Below are positions 25,101 to 33,947 of a DNA stretch of 51,217 bases, piece after piece; the stretch's first letter is position 1, and every line of letters starts with the position of its first letter. The notes beneath the pieces were generated by a model that was not told where the DNA came from, did no database searches, and saw only the letters and a program-made list of their open reading frames with translations. A program made the translations under genes and the position numbers. This DNA is from Nocardiopsis sp. JB363. Its GTDB lineage: Bacteria; Actinomycetota; Actinomycetes; Streptosporangiales; Streptosporangiaceae. The DNA is taken from the NCBI RefSeq assembly GCF_900143625.1, contig NZ_FRFF01000046.1, positions 1-51,217 on the forward strand. The letters run 5' to 3'.

Positions 25101-25356
25101 GGGGCGCGGCGCGCATCGGAGGGAAGTCCGGTGGCGGGACCGGGTGCCGGGGGATACCGGGCAAGTGCAGAACCGCCTCGCCTCCGCGGGCTTGGACCAC
25201 CGACAGTCGAGAAAGGCACTCGGTCAGGCCGTGCCGGTCCAGGGCGTAGGGGTGGGGACGGATCCGTTCCTGGGAGCGGGTGGTGGCCAAGAGCGTGGAG
25301 TCCAGACCCCACAGGCGCAACCGGTCCGTCTCCCAGAAGGCTTCGATGATGCGCAC
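22144..25356 (-). CDS. SNF2-family DNA-dependent ATPase/helicase
   Basis: A 1070-residue SWI2/SNF2 protein. A long N-terminal region (1-570) includes an acidic linker around 300-340. The motor starts with LRPYQRRGAGWLRYL and Walker A DDMGLGKT (about 615-622), then CDEAQHIKN (about 716), TGTPVENHLGELWSI, and helicase C motifs through DRAYRIGQ (about 1003-1010). I use GTG 25356, since residues further upstream in the frame look non-coding and have no ribosome site. It is divergent from the Wadjet operon 119 bases away, but such SNF2/SWIM pairs are widespread without Wadjet. Confidence 0.88.
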   Translation of the reverse strand: MRIIEAFWETDRLRLWGLDSTLLATTRSQERIRPHPYALDRHGLTECLSRLSVVQARGGEAVLHLPGIPRHPVPPPDFPPMRAAPPFRPTQVTVRPWLVPTLDLAGDDVLTLLRHLDVLPRSRSLPALAELLATGTALVDTRRVIPRLVAEHDPRADPRPVPELHARWRPLLDAITLAWLRDHARGLPPVARASHTPDITPHEAGADAIADALGALCAFTDLVARERLTDHHPDLPAHQRIQHRWLEALTEADTALEDPHPIPGSTPDRFVDELHTWFTAAHRYAGAVRLVFRLVEPVPEPLVEIDGEPVEESKETDEAHTDDAAHGEGTQGEEAEGDPVDAGIEASVGLYVPVDHPWRLKTLVQSVEEPSLMIPLEDLREGEGTDRFPPATSPAITRDLDRAARTCRLLDAERDAREPGDLELSTDEAGDFLTRHAEALREDGFGVLLPPWVGEIGVSVKLALSEHEPKPFTSGTGGGPTLVDFDHRAALGDVELTTEELAELARLKRPLIRLRGEWVRFDPERLRRAAALIARKGRGTLRAGEALRMVLIPEPGQEFPVEVEATGDLGTLLDGRAERVFTPMTEPPNLTAELRPYQRRGAGWLRYLDRLGLGAVLADDMGLGKTIQLLALLADERAANEYPAPTLLVCPTSVVGNWHREAERFTPKLRVLVHHGPRRHQGEELAKAVTDADLVVTTYGMAVRDAAELERSTWARVVCDEAQHIKNSRTKQAEAVRAIPAASRIALTGTPVENHLGELWSILEFANPGLLGSRERFERSVADLQRDPTQDAGKAAAERLRRVTAPFVLRRLKSDKSIIQDLPAKHQMKVWCTLTPEQASLYKATVDEMTELVDEATGFRRKSLILATMTKLKQVCNHPAHLLGDGSRLAGRSGKLARLEQLLAEMAIGGDKVLCFTQYTEFGSRLAPYLEGKLDVPVLWLHGGTSRRHREEMVERFQNHDGPMVFLLSLKAGGTGLNLTAAHQVVHIDRWWNPAVEEQATDRAYRIGQRRDVQVRKLICAGTLEERVDQMLERKKHLAEVAVGSGESPLANMSVEQLRETIRLTPEAVA

Positions 25357-25475
25357 CCGTCCATTGTGGATGACGGAGCGGGGTGGTGTGGATGGTTTCG
25401 GTGGAACGCCGTGCCGGTCGGCCCTGGCGGGTACTTTGGGCGAAAAGGGCGTCACGGAAGCGGGAGCAGGCGACG

Positions 25476-27023
25476 GTGCGTGGATTCGAACGACTGCCGG
25501 CACGGATCTTCGACTTCACCACGGGTGGTCGACGCGACCTGTACTTCGCGATCCTGCACGTGTTCAACGACGCCAACGAGCGGCTGGAGACCTCGCTCCT
25601 GTTGGAACAGGTGCGCTCCCGGCTGTTCGAGACCGGCTACACGGACCCCGTCGAGGAGGCCGAGGTGGAGACGGCGCTGCGCCACCTGGAGTCGCTCTTT
25701 CTGGTGGAGTCCTCCCAGAGCTACACCGCCGTGTACGCCACCGCCGCGGAGTTCGAACGCAAGAACGTCCAGTACACCCTGACCGTGCGAGGTGAGGCCG
25801 AGTTCGCGGGTGTGCGGCTGGTCCTGGAGCGGTTGCGGGAGCGCGGAGCGCTACAGACGGCGGTGTTGGACGCCATCGCCGACCGGTTGGACGGCCTACA
25901 CGCCTTGCAGGCCGATGAGGACCCGGGGTTGGACAGTCGTGTGTTCACCACTCTCCAGGAGTTGGAGGGGCACTTGGACTCGCTGCGGGACAACACCAAA
26001 CGGTTCAACAACGAACTCCAGCGGCTGTTGCGCTCCGAAGGCGCCGATCTGGACACCTTCCAAGAGGTCAAGAGGGCCACGGTGGGATACCTGGACGCGT
26101 TCGTGGACAACCTGGAACAGCGTGCGCGGACCATCGCCGACGCTCTGACCCGGGTGGAGGGGCGTGGCGTGGAGCGGTTGTTGGAACGGGCCCTGAACGG
26201 GGCGAACCTGCCGCCGAGCGCCACGGAAGCGGTGCGCGCGGAATGGTCACAAGCCCGGCGCGCCAAGTGGTCGGGGTTGCGCTTGTGGTTCGCGCCCACC
26301 GAGGACGGCCAGGAAGGGGTGCGGCGGCTGCACGAGGTGGCGCGTCGGGCCATCGGTTCGCTGTTGGAGTCCTTGGAACGGATCACCGAGTCCCGGCGGC
26401 GTGCCTCCAGCACCGCCGAGGACCTGAGGACGGCGGCCCGCTGGTTCGCGGCGGCCGACTCGACCGAGGACACGCACCGGTTGTGGTCGGCGTTGACCGG
26501 CCTGTCGCCGGCGCGGCACGCGGTTTCGGGACACGCCGATGGTGAACTCATCCCCGCGGGGACCTCGTGGTCGCGAGCCGATCCGGTACCGGTGTCGGCG
26601 AACCTGCGTTCCTCGGGCCGCTCGGGGCGCGTGGCCCGGACCGCTCGGGTACGTGACGTGGCTGCGACGGCCCGGATCCGGAAGGAACGGGCGCTGGCCC
26701 AGCGGGCACAGGTGGAGCGGGCGCGGCGGTTGTTGGCCACCGATGGCCCGGTGCGCCTGTCGGCCTTCGAAGAGTTGGATCATGAGGTGTTCGAGGAGTT
26801 GTTGGCGCTGCTGGGGCGAGCGTTGTCCGAACCGGCCGATGGTGACGGCGACCGGCGCGCCCTGACCTCGGACGGGCGGTTGGAGATCGTGTTGTCGGCA
26901 CAACCGGACGATCGCGAGGCGAGGTTGAGGACCCCGCGCGGGATACTCACCGGCCCCGACCACATGGTGTCGATCCACGTTCCCGGGAGCGCCCTCGCGG
27001 CCGAGGCGAAGGAACGCCCATGA
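25476..27023 (+). CDS. jetA: Wadjet type III JetA (DUF2397/TIGR02677)
   Basis: A 515-residue protein starting VRGFERLPARIFDFTTGGRR, typical of TIGR02677. It is the kleisin-like subunit of type III Wadjet, an SMC complex that recognises and destroys small circular plasmids. Winged-helix-like N-terminal segments and a long helical middle (about 100-260) are visible. GTG 25476 is chosen by homology to family N-termini; in-frame starts at 25383 and 25392 would add residues of no family character. It overlaps jetB as ATGA. Confidence 0.85.
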   Translation: MRGFERLPARIFDFTTGGRRDLYFAILHVFNDANERLETSLLLEQVRSRLFETGYTDPVEEAEVETALRHLESLFLVESSQSYTAVYATAAEFERKNVQYTLTVRGEAEFAGVRLVLERLRERGALQTAVLDAIADRLDGLHALQADEDPGLDSRVFTTLQELEGHLDSLRDNTKRFNNELQRLLRSEGADLDTFQEVKRATVGYLDAFVDNLEQRARTIADALTRVEGRGVERLLERALNGANLPPSATEAVRAEWSQARRAKWSGLRLWFAPTEDGQEGVRRLHEVARRAIGSLLESLERITESRRRASSTAEDLRTAARWFAAADSTEDTHRLWSALTGLSPARHAVSGHADGELIPAGTSWSRADPVPVSANLRSSGRSGRVARTARVRDVAATARIRKERALAQRAQVERARRLLATDGPVRLSAFEELDHEVFEELLALLGRALSEPADGDGDRRALTSDGRLEIVLSAQPDDREARLRTPRGILTGPDHMVSIHVPGSALAAEAKERP

Positions 27024-28339
27024 GGGTGCGACCGCCGACCCGCGCGGCCAACCGTCGGGTGACCCAGACCAGGGACGAGATGGCGTTGGGTATCCGTGCG
27101 CTGCTCACCTCTCCCCTGTTGACTCGTGAACACGACGAGGTCGCCTTCACCACGGTGCGGCGTAGGCGCACCGAGTTGATCGCCTGGTTCGACTACTTCT
27201 GTGGATGGACGTTGACGGTGGAGCCCCGTCAGGGGTACGCGCGGTTGGCCAAGGTGCGCTCCGATGATTCCCACGTGGCGATGCCGCGTCCGGCTCGGCG
27301 GGTGCGAGGCACGGGGGCGCCCTTCGACCGACGTCGTTACACGTTGCTGTGTCTGGTCGCGGCGGAGTTGACGGTGGTGGGACGAACCACCATCGGGTTG
27401 CTCGCCCAGCGGGTGGCGCACACCTGCGCGCTGGAGGAGGGCATCGCCGACTTCGATTCGTCTATGCGGGCCGAACGCGCCGCTTTGGTGGACACGCTCT
27501 TGTTGTTGGAGGACTACGGTGCGCTGACGGTGGTGGACGGTAGTACCGAGTCCTACCTGGCCGGTGATGACGCCCTGGTGTTGTATCGAGCCGACACGGC
27601 GCGCCTGGCCCGGTTGATCAGCGCCCCGGTGTCTCCTTCCCGTATCGGTGGGTCCCGCCCGGACCCGGCGGGGTTGACGGTGGAGGAGCGGTACGGCCCT
27701 TCGGTGGAGGACTCCGGGGAGGCCGAGGGGCCGGAGCCGGTGGAAGGTTCCAGGGAAGACGTGGACGAGCTGTTCCTCCAAGACGACGCGAGGGTGACGC
27801 CCACCCACAACCAACGGTTGTTGCGGGCCCGGCACCATCTGATGCGCCGTCTGTTGGACGACCCCGTCGTGTACACGGCGGACCTGAGCGTCGCGGAGGC
27901 CGAGTACGCGGCGACCTTGACCGGCCGGGGCCTGCTGCGCAGGGCGGCGGCCGAGGCCGGGTTCGTCCTGGAGGAACGGGCCGAGGGGTACCTGCTGGTG
28001 GATCCGCAAGGGTGGGCTACCGACGACGTGTTCCCCGGTGAGGGCAACGTGAAGCAGACCGCCCTGTTGTTGCTGGACGTGTTGTTGGGCGCGGACGATC
28101 CCCTTGCCTGGAGCACCCTGGTCGGTGAGGTCGAGGGGTTGTTGGAGCGTAAACCGGCGTGGGCGCGTAGCTTTCGTGGTGAGGGCGGGGCCGAGCGGTT
28201 GACCCGGGAGGCCTTGGCCGTCCTGGTCGATCACGGTCTGGTCCGGGGCGCACCGGACCCGGCCGGTGGGGCGCACCCTCGTTACCGTCCACTGCCCGCC
28301 GCCCACCGCTACGCCGTCGACCGGGCGGCCTTCGCGTGA
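27020..28339 (+). CDS. jetB: Wadjet type III JetB (DUF2398/TIGR02678)
   Basis: A 439-residue TIGR02678-family protein beginning with RPPTRAANRRVTQTRDEMALGIRALLTSPLL, then RRRTELIAWFDYFCGW and RYTLLCLVAAEL. It is the KITE-like accessory subunit binding JetA and the JetC heads. ATG 27020 overlaps the jetA stop. An acidic insert lies at about 225-260. Confidence 0.85.
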   Translation: MRVRPPTRAANRRVTQTRDEMALGIRALLTSPLLTREHDEVAFTTVRRRRTELIAWFDYFCGWTLTVEPRQGYARLAKVRSDDSHVAMPRPARRVRGTGAPFDRRRYTLLCLVAAELTVVGRTTIGLLAQRVAHTCALEEGIADFDSSMRAERAALVDTLLLLEDYGALTVVDGSTESYLAGDDALVLYRADTARLARLISAPVSPSRIGGSRPDPAGLTVEERYGPSVEDSGEAEGPEPVEGSREDVDELFLQDDARVTPTHNQRLLRARHHLMRRLLDDPVVYTADLSVAEAEYAATLTGRGLLRRAAAEAGFVLEERAEGYLLVDPQGWATDDVFPGEGNVKQTALLLLDVLLGADDPLAWSTLVGEVEGLLERKPAWARSFRGEGGAERLTREALAVLVDHGLVRGAPDPAGGAHPRYRPLPAAHRYAVDRAAFA

Positions 28340-28395
28340 GCCGATCTCTCCGGAGCCGGCTCGACGCAATCCTGACCACGTGAAAGAGGGAAGGC

Positions 28396-31300
28396 ATGAC
28401 CCACACCCCCGTGGAAGCGTTCGAGACGCGGTGGCGTCCCACCCGCGCGGGCATCCTCAACGTGTGGCGGTACTACCGGGAGGTCTTCACCTTCCACCGG
28501 GGCCGTCTGTTGTTGCGGGGGCGTAACGGCACCGGCAAGTCCAAGGCCCTGGAGTTGTTGCTGCCCTTCCTCTTGGACGCGAGTCTGCGACCCAACCGGT
28601 TGTCGACCTTCGGTGGCAACGAGCGCGCCATGCACTGGAACATGATCGGGCACGGCCACCCGAACGCCACCCGGGTGGGGTACGTGTGGTTGGAGTTCGA
28701 ACATCCCACGGTCGAGGGCCCCGAGTACCTCACCTTGGGCGCCCGGTTGCAGGCCACCCGGGACACCACCTCGGTCAAACCGACCTACTTCACCTCGACC
28801 GCGCGGGTGGGCCGGGAGCTGTCCCTGCTCACCCCCGAACAACAACCGTTGACGGTCAAACAGCTCAAGGTCGCCGTGGAGGAGACCGGGTTCGGGACCG
28901 TTCACCCCGGCCCGGAGGAGTACCGCTCCACGGTACGTTCCCTGCTCTATCCCCGCCTGGACCAGGCCCGTTACGACGCGCTCATCACCGCGCTGTTGCA
29001 GTTGCGCACCCCCAAACTGTCCGAACGTCTGGACCCGGGCCTGTTGTCCGCCCTGCTCTCCAGCGCGCTTCCCCCGTTGGGGCGCGGGGAGTTGGCCGAC
29101 ATCGCCGGTGGGTTCGAGCGGTTGGATCGGCACCGGGAGCGGTTGCGGGACCTGGCCGAGGAGGTGGGAGCCGCCAAGGTCCTGGCCGACCGTCAGCGTG
29201 TGTACGCCACCAGGGTGCTGCGCGGCGCGGCGGCCGAACTCACCACGACCACCACCGAGATGGGTCGGCGTTCCGAGGAGCTCAAGAAGGCCGATGCCCG
29301 CAAGACGGAGGCCGAGGAGGAGCTGACCCGGCTGGCCGATCGGGAGAGCGAACTCGAAGGGCTCTCCGACACGGTCTCCGGGGAACTGCGAGGTCTCAGA
29401 GAGAGTGAGGCCTACCGGGCCGGAACCGGTATCGAGGTCCTACGAAGTCAGTCGGACCGGGCGACGGAAGAGGCTCGGAGACTGGCCGGGGAGAGTCGGC
29501 GGCGCCGGTCGGTGGCCGAGACCACGGCCACACGAGCACGGGATCTGACGGAGGAGGTGGCCCGCACGGAGCGGGGTGTGGGCGCCGAACGTACTCGGAC
29601 CGGCCAGGCGGCGTCACGCGCGAACCTGGCGGAGGTGTTCGAGGAGTCCGAACGGGTGTTGTCGGCCCGCACGGGGGTGCCGCAAGCCCGTCGGTTGCTG
29701 CGCTCGGCCCTCACCCACCGGCAGGGACTGGTCCGCGAGGTGCGTTCGGCGTTGGACCTGCATGGGAATCGGTTGCGGCGCCGCGCGGAGCTGGAGTCGG
29801 ACCTGGGTGAGGTGGTCGAGAGGTTCACCGAGGCCGAAGAGGCCGAGGCCGTCGCCGAGACCGCGCACGAGGCCGGGGTGGCGGACCTGGCCGAGGCCTT
29901 GGCCGCGTGGGCGCGCGATCGCGTCGAACTTCCGGTGTCGGATGTGGAGGCGTTGGTCGCGGGGATCGACGTCGAGACGGGGACCGGGCCGCACGGTGTG
30001 GTCTCCGCCGCCAAGCAGAGGGCCGGTGAGGAGCTGGCGACGCTGCGACAGCGGGTTCGTCAGCGCGCCGAGGCCGTCGAACGGGAGCGGGAGGAGGTGG
30101 TCGAGCGCATCACCGATCTGGAACGGATGACGGTGGTCGATCCACCGGTCCCCCACACACGGACCGCCGACCGTTCGGGGCGCCCCGGTGCGCCGTTGTG
30201 GCGGTTGGTGGGGTTCGCCGATGGGGTTCCCGAACACGTGCGGGCGGGCGTGGAGGCCGCGTTGGAGGCCTCCGGCGTGTTGGACGCCTGGGTGATGCCG
30301 GACGGGTCGGTGCCCGACGTGGTCGGTGACACGGCCCTGTCGTCTCTGGTGTCGCCGGTGTCCGGCCCCGCCTTGACGGACGTGTTGGTGGTGGAGGAGG
30401 ACGCTCCGGTCCCGCCTGAGCACGTGCGCGCGATGCTCGCGGGGATCGCCTACGTTCGGCCGTCCGAACCGGGGGCGGCGGTGGCTCCGATGAACGGACA
30501 TGACGATCCCCTCGGGATGGGTGCGGACGGCCGGTGGTGGTCGGGGCACCTGCACGGACACGCGGTCAAGGAGTCTCCGACACTGATCGGTGCGCGGGCC
30601 CGTGAGCGCAACCGTGCGCGCATGGTCTCCGAACTCACCGCGAGACTGACCGAGATCGACGACGAGGCGGAGAACATGGCCGATCAGGAGCACACCCTGG
30701 TCGAACGACGCCGATGCCTGGACACCGAGGTGTCCGACCTGCCTTCCGACGCGGACACGAAGAAGTCGGCGGGTGGGTGGCGATCGGCCCAGGAGCGGGT
30801 GGCTCTGTTGGGGGCGGACGTCGAGCGCGGGCGCGGGCGCCTGACCGAGCACGAACCCCTGGTGGTCCGGTCGGAGCGGGAGTTGCGAACGGTCGCGGAT
30901 CGGCACCGTCTCCCGGTGGAGCACGCGGCATTGGATTCCGCGGGTTCGGCCCTGGCCACTCTCGGTACGGCGGTGGAGGACTGGTTGGATGGGCGGGCGC
31001 ACCTGTTCGACCTGGTCGAGAACCTGGAGCGGATCCGGGTGGAGGCCACCACCGCCGAGGAAGAGGCCGAGTCGGCGGTGAAGGCCGCGGTGGGGGCCGA
31101 ACGTGAAGCCAAGGACCTCGGCACCCGGCTGGCCGCGATGGACTCCACCCTGGGCGTGGAACACCGTCGGGTTCAGGAACGGGTGGCGGCGGCCGAGCGC
31201 AGGTCCAGGGAACTGCGTCACGAGACGGGCGAGGTGCGTTCGCGACAGCGCACGCTCCTCGGGGACCACGGTGAGCTGTTGTCCGAGGTCCGTGTTCTGA

Positions 31301-32574
31301 CCGACCGGAGCGAAGCCGCCCTCATCGCACGGGACACCGCCGCCGATCACTTCCGAGAACTGGTGGCCACGTCCCTGTTCGAGGATTCGGGCCTGAACGT
31401 GCCCGTGGACGAGATGTCGACTGTACGGGGCGTGTTGGACGCCGCTCGGGCGGTGGCGGCCACCTCACCACGGGCCGATCATTCTCCCGAGCGCGTCAGC
31501 GGAGCCAGGGCCAAGGTGGCCGAAGCCGTGCACACCGCCCGGGACGTCCTGGCCGGGCGCACCCACCTGGAGTTGGTCACCACGGGTCGCACGCAACGGG
31601 TCAGTGCCCTGCTGGACGGTGTACGCGTGGGTGCGCGAGGTCTGCACGAGGCGCTGGTCGAGGAGCGAAGGGTCAGGGCCGCGGACCTGACCGAGGAGGA
31701 ACACGAGCTGTTCGATCGGGTACTGACCGGGGACACACGGCGGCACCTGGCCGAGCGGATCCGACGGGCGACCGACCTGGTGACGGGGATGAACGAGCGC
31801 CTGGGACGGGTGCGGACCGCCTCACGGATCTCGGTTCGGCTGCGCTGGGAGGTGGCCCCGGACGCACCGGAGGGCACCGAACGGGCACGTGCCCTCCTGC
31901 TCCGGGACCCCCGCAACCTGGACGACACCGATCGAAAGGTCCTGCACGGCTTTCTGCGGGAACGCATCGACGACGCGCGTGCGGAGGATTCGGCCACGGG
32001 TTGGGAGGACCACCTGGTCCAGGTGCTGGACTACACCTCCTGGCACCGGTTCACCGTGGAGTTGGATCGTGACGACGGTCGAGGGTGGCAGCGGCTGACC
32101 CGACGTGAACACGGTGGGCTCTCCGGCGGGGAGAAGGCGATCGCACTGCACCTGCCGTTGTTCGCGGCGGTGGCCGCGCACTACGCCACCGATCCGGGGG
32201 CGCCGCGCTTCATCCTGTTGGACGAGGTGTTCGTGGGGGTGGATTCGGCCAACCGGGGACAGATCTTCGCGTTGCTGGTCGACCTGGGGCTGGACCTGGT
32301 GTTGACCAGCGACCACGAGTGGTGCACCTACGCGGAGTTGGACGGGATCGCCATTCACCAACTGATCCCCGCCGACCCCGGCGAGAGCGACGACGCGGTG
32401 ACCACCGCACGCTGGGTCTGGACGGGGTCCGCCCTGGTGGAGGCCGAGTCGGTACCGGAGGTGACCGCGGAAGGCGAGGGAGGGTCCGGGGCTCCTCCGA
32501 GGGACGAGGAGGACGCGCCTGAGCGGACGAACCCGGGCGTGGGCACGGCGACCTCCGGTGAGGTGTGGGGGTGA
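28396..32574 (+). CDS. jetC: Wadjet type III JetC SMC-like ATPase (TIGR02680)
   Basis: A 1392-residue SMC/SbcC-like ATPase. Walker A GRNGTGKSK is at 42-50. Two long coiled-coil arms (about 250-580 and 720-1050) flank a hinge region, and the C-terminal head has LSGGEKA (about 1242-1248) and Walker B ILLDEVFVGVD (about 1272-1282). Established role: the ATP-driven motor of Wadjet that extrudes plasmid DNA for cleavage by JetD. GAAAGAGGGAAGG lies before ATG 28396, 56 bases after jetB. Confidence 0.9.
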   Translation: MTHTPVEAFETRWRPTRAGILNVWRYYREVFTFHRGRLLLRGRNGTGKSKALELLLPFLLDASLRPNRLSTFGGNERAMHWNMIGHGHPNATRVGYVWLEFEHPTVEGPEYLTLGARLQATRDTTSVKPTYFTSTARVGRELSLLTPEQQPLTVKQLKVAVEETGFGTVHPGPEEYRSTVRSLLYPRLDQARYDALITALLQLRTPKLSERLDPGLLSALLSSALPPLGRGELADIAGGFERLDRHRERLRDLAEEVGAAKVLADRQRVYATRVLRGAAAELTTTTTEMGRRSEELKKADARKTEAEEELTRLADRESELEGLSDTVSGELRGLRESEAYRAGTGIEVLRSQSDRATEEARRLAGESRRRRSVAETTATRARDLTEEVARTERGVGAERTRTGQAASRANLAEVFEESERVLSARTGVPQARRLLRSALTHRQGLVREVRSALDLHGNRLRRRAELESDLGEVVERFTEAEEAEAVAETAHEAGVADLAEALAAWARDRVELPVSDVEALVAGIDVETGTGPHGVVSAAKQRAGEELATLRQRVRQRAEAVEREREEVVERITDLERMTVVDPPVPHTRTADRSGRPGAPLWRLVGFADGVPEHVRAGVEAALEASGVLDAWVMPDGSVPDVVGDTALSSLVSPVSGPALTDVLVVEEDAPVPPEHVRAMLAGIAYVRPSEPGAAVAPMNGHDDPLGMGADGRWWSGHLHGHAVKESPTLIGARARERNRARMVSELTARLTEIDDEAENMADQEHTLVERRRCLDTEVSDLPSDADTKKSAGGWRSAQERVALLGADVERGRGRLTEHEPLVVRSERELRTVADRHRLPVEHAALDSAGSALATLGTAVEDWLDGRAHLFDLVENLERIRVEATTAEEEAESAVKAAVGAEREAKDLGTRLAAMDSTLGVEHRRVQERVAAAERRSRELRHETGEVRSRQRTLLGDHGELLSEVRVLTDRSEAALIARDTAADHFRELVATSLFEDSGLNVPVDEMSTVRGVLDAARAVAATSPRADHSPERVSGARAKVAEAVHTARDVLAGRTHLELVTTGRTQRVSALLDGVRVGARGLHEALVEERRVRAADLTEEEHELFDRVLTGDTRRHLAERIRRATDLVTGMNERLGRVRTASRISVRLRWEVAPDAPEGTERARALLLRDPRNLDDTDRKVLHGFLRERIDDARAEDSATGWEDHLVQVLDYTSWHRFTVELDRDDGRGWQRLTRREHGGLSGGEKAIALHLPLFAAVAAHYATDPGAPRFILLDEVFVGVDSANRGQIFALLVDLGLDLVLTSDHEWCTYAELDGIAIHQLIPADPGESDDAVTTARWVWTGSALVEAESVPEVTAEGEGGSGAPPRDEEDAPERTNPGVGTATSGEVWG

Positions 32575-33866
32575 TGGAGCGTCCCCACGCGCGCCCTGAA
32601 CCGCACGGCGAACGGCACGGCGACGGCGAAGGCGGGCTTTCGAGAGTGCCCGCGCACCTGACCGGGAAACCGCTGCTGCCCCTGTGGCGGGCGGTGCACG
32701 AGCGGTTGTCGTCAGGACGTCCGGTGCGGTCGGTGACCTTGCGTGACCTGGACGAGGAAGCCCAGGCGGCGCTCGCGGACCTGCTCGGGTCGTCGTCCTA
32801 TCCGGGTTCCCGAGTGATCGTGCGGCTGGACCGGTTGGACGCGGCGCTGGCACCGCTCGGGTTGGACGGCCGTGCGGTGGCGAGCGCGGCCGTCGGCCCG
32901 ATCGGGAACCGGGCGGCCGAGCGCGAACGTCACGCCCGAGAACGCACCGGGCTGTGGTCCTGGTTGTCCGCCCATCCGGTGGTGGTTCGTCAACCCGCCC
33001 TGGTGGAATGGGTGGACCGGTTGCGCGCGGACGGGGTACCCCGGGAGGGCGCGGCGCGGCTACGCGAGCGATGCGAAAGGGCCTTGGCCGTGTTGGAGGT
33101 GCTTCCCTTGTCCGAGAGCCTGCCCCTGCCCACCCTCGCCGCGCGCGAGGTCGGCGACCCTCACGCGTTGGACGACACCGCGGCGCTGCCCTCCCTGGTG
33201 CTGCGTGCCCTGGCTACCTTGCGGGGACTTCCCGTGCCCGGCAACGCCCAGGATCGACGCGCCCTGTGGGGCGCGTTCGGGGTGGACTGTGATTCCCATT
33301 CCACCTCCGTCCTGGCCTTGGGGTTGCGCCCCGTCGGCGATGGCCCCTTGGCGACCACCCTTCGGGTGTGGGCCGACGCGGGGCACGCCGTCTCCATCAC
33401 TTTGGACCAACTGTCGGGGAACGATGATGTGCGACAACCGTTCCCGGTGGTGCACGTGGTGGAGAACCCCTCGGTGTTGGCCCTCGCACAACGACGGCTG
33501 GGTACGGAGGCTCCCCCGCTGGTCTGTGTGTCCGGTTGGCCCAACAGCGCCGCGGTGGCCCTGTTGCGCCGGTTGGGCGAGGACGGAGCACGAGTGCGCT
33601 ATCACGGGGATTTCGATGGGGAGGGGTTGCGGATCGCGGCCCATGTGATGGCGCGGACCGGGGCGGTGCCCTGGCGGATGGGCGCTTCGGACTATCTGGG
33701 GGCCCTGCGGGAGGCCGGCGCCGTGGGTCCCGAGCCGGGGAGGATGAGCCCCTCGCCCTGGGACGCGGAACTGTCCGACCTCATCGGCGAACAGGGGGTG
33801 GCCGTACCCGAGGAACGGGTGGCGGATCTGCTGGTCGATGACCTGGCGGCCGTGACTCGTGGGTGA
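32574..33866 (+). CDS. jetD: Wadjet type III JetD nuclease (DUF2399, Toprim)
   Basis: A 430-residue protein of the TIGR02679/DUF2399 group. Its C-terminal Toprim-like domain holds VVENPSVL (Glu297, Asn298) and the DFDGEG acidic motif (346-351), the expected metal-binding residues for DNA cleavage. The N-terminal part corresponds to the DUF3323-type DNA-binding region. ATG 32574 overlaps the jetC stop as TGATG. All four Wadjet genes are intact and co-directional. Confidence 0.88.
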   Translation: MERPHARPEPHGERHGDGEGGLSRVPAHLTGKPLLPLWRAVHERLSSGRPVRSVTLRDLDEEAQAALADLLGSSSYPGSRVIVRLDRLDAALAPLGLDGRAVASAAVGPIGNRAAERERHARERTGLWSWLSAHPVVVRQPALVEWVDRLRADGVPREGAARLRERCERALAVLEVLPLSESLPLPTLAAREVGDPHALDDTAALPSLVLRALATLRGLPVPGNAQDRRALWGAFGVDCDSHSTSVLALGLRPVGDGPLATTLRVWADAGHAVSITLDQLSGNDDVRQPFPVVHVVENPSVLALAQRRLGTEAPPLVCVSGWPNSAAVALLRRLGEDGARVRYHGDFDGEGLRIAAHVMARTGAVPWRMGASDYLGALREAGAVGPEPGRMSPSPWDAELSDLIGEQGVAVPEERVADLLVDDLAAVTRG

Positions 33867-33947
33867 GCGGGGGCCGGAGGGTACTCGTGGAGGGGCGGGG
33901 CCCGCCGGCGGGCGCTCATCCGCCGACGGGTGTCCAGGGTGGTCCGG

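Noticed and set aside
24049..25782. 577-residue rightward frame opposite the SNF2 gene
   Set aside because: Shadow of the SNF2 coding strand running into jetA in another frame.
29614..31350. 578-residue leftward frame within jetC
   Set aside because: Antisense to the coiled-coil region of a well-supported SMC protein.
33900..33913. GCCCGCCGGCGGGC palindrome after jetD as a terminator
   Set aside because: A palindrome without loop or T-run; too common in DNA this GC-rich to call.
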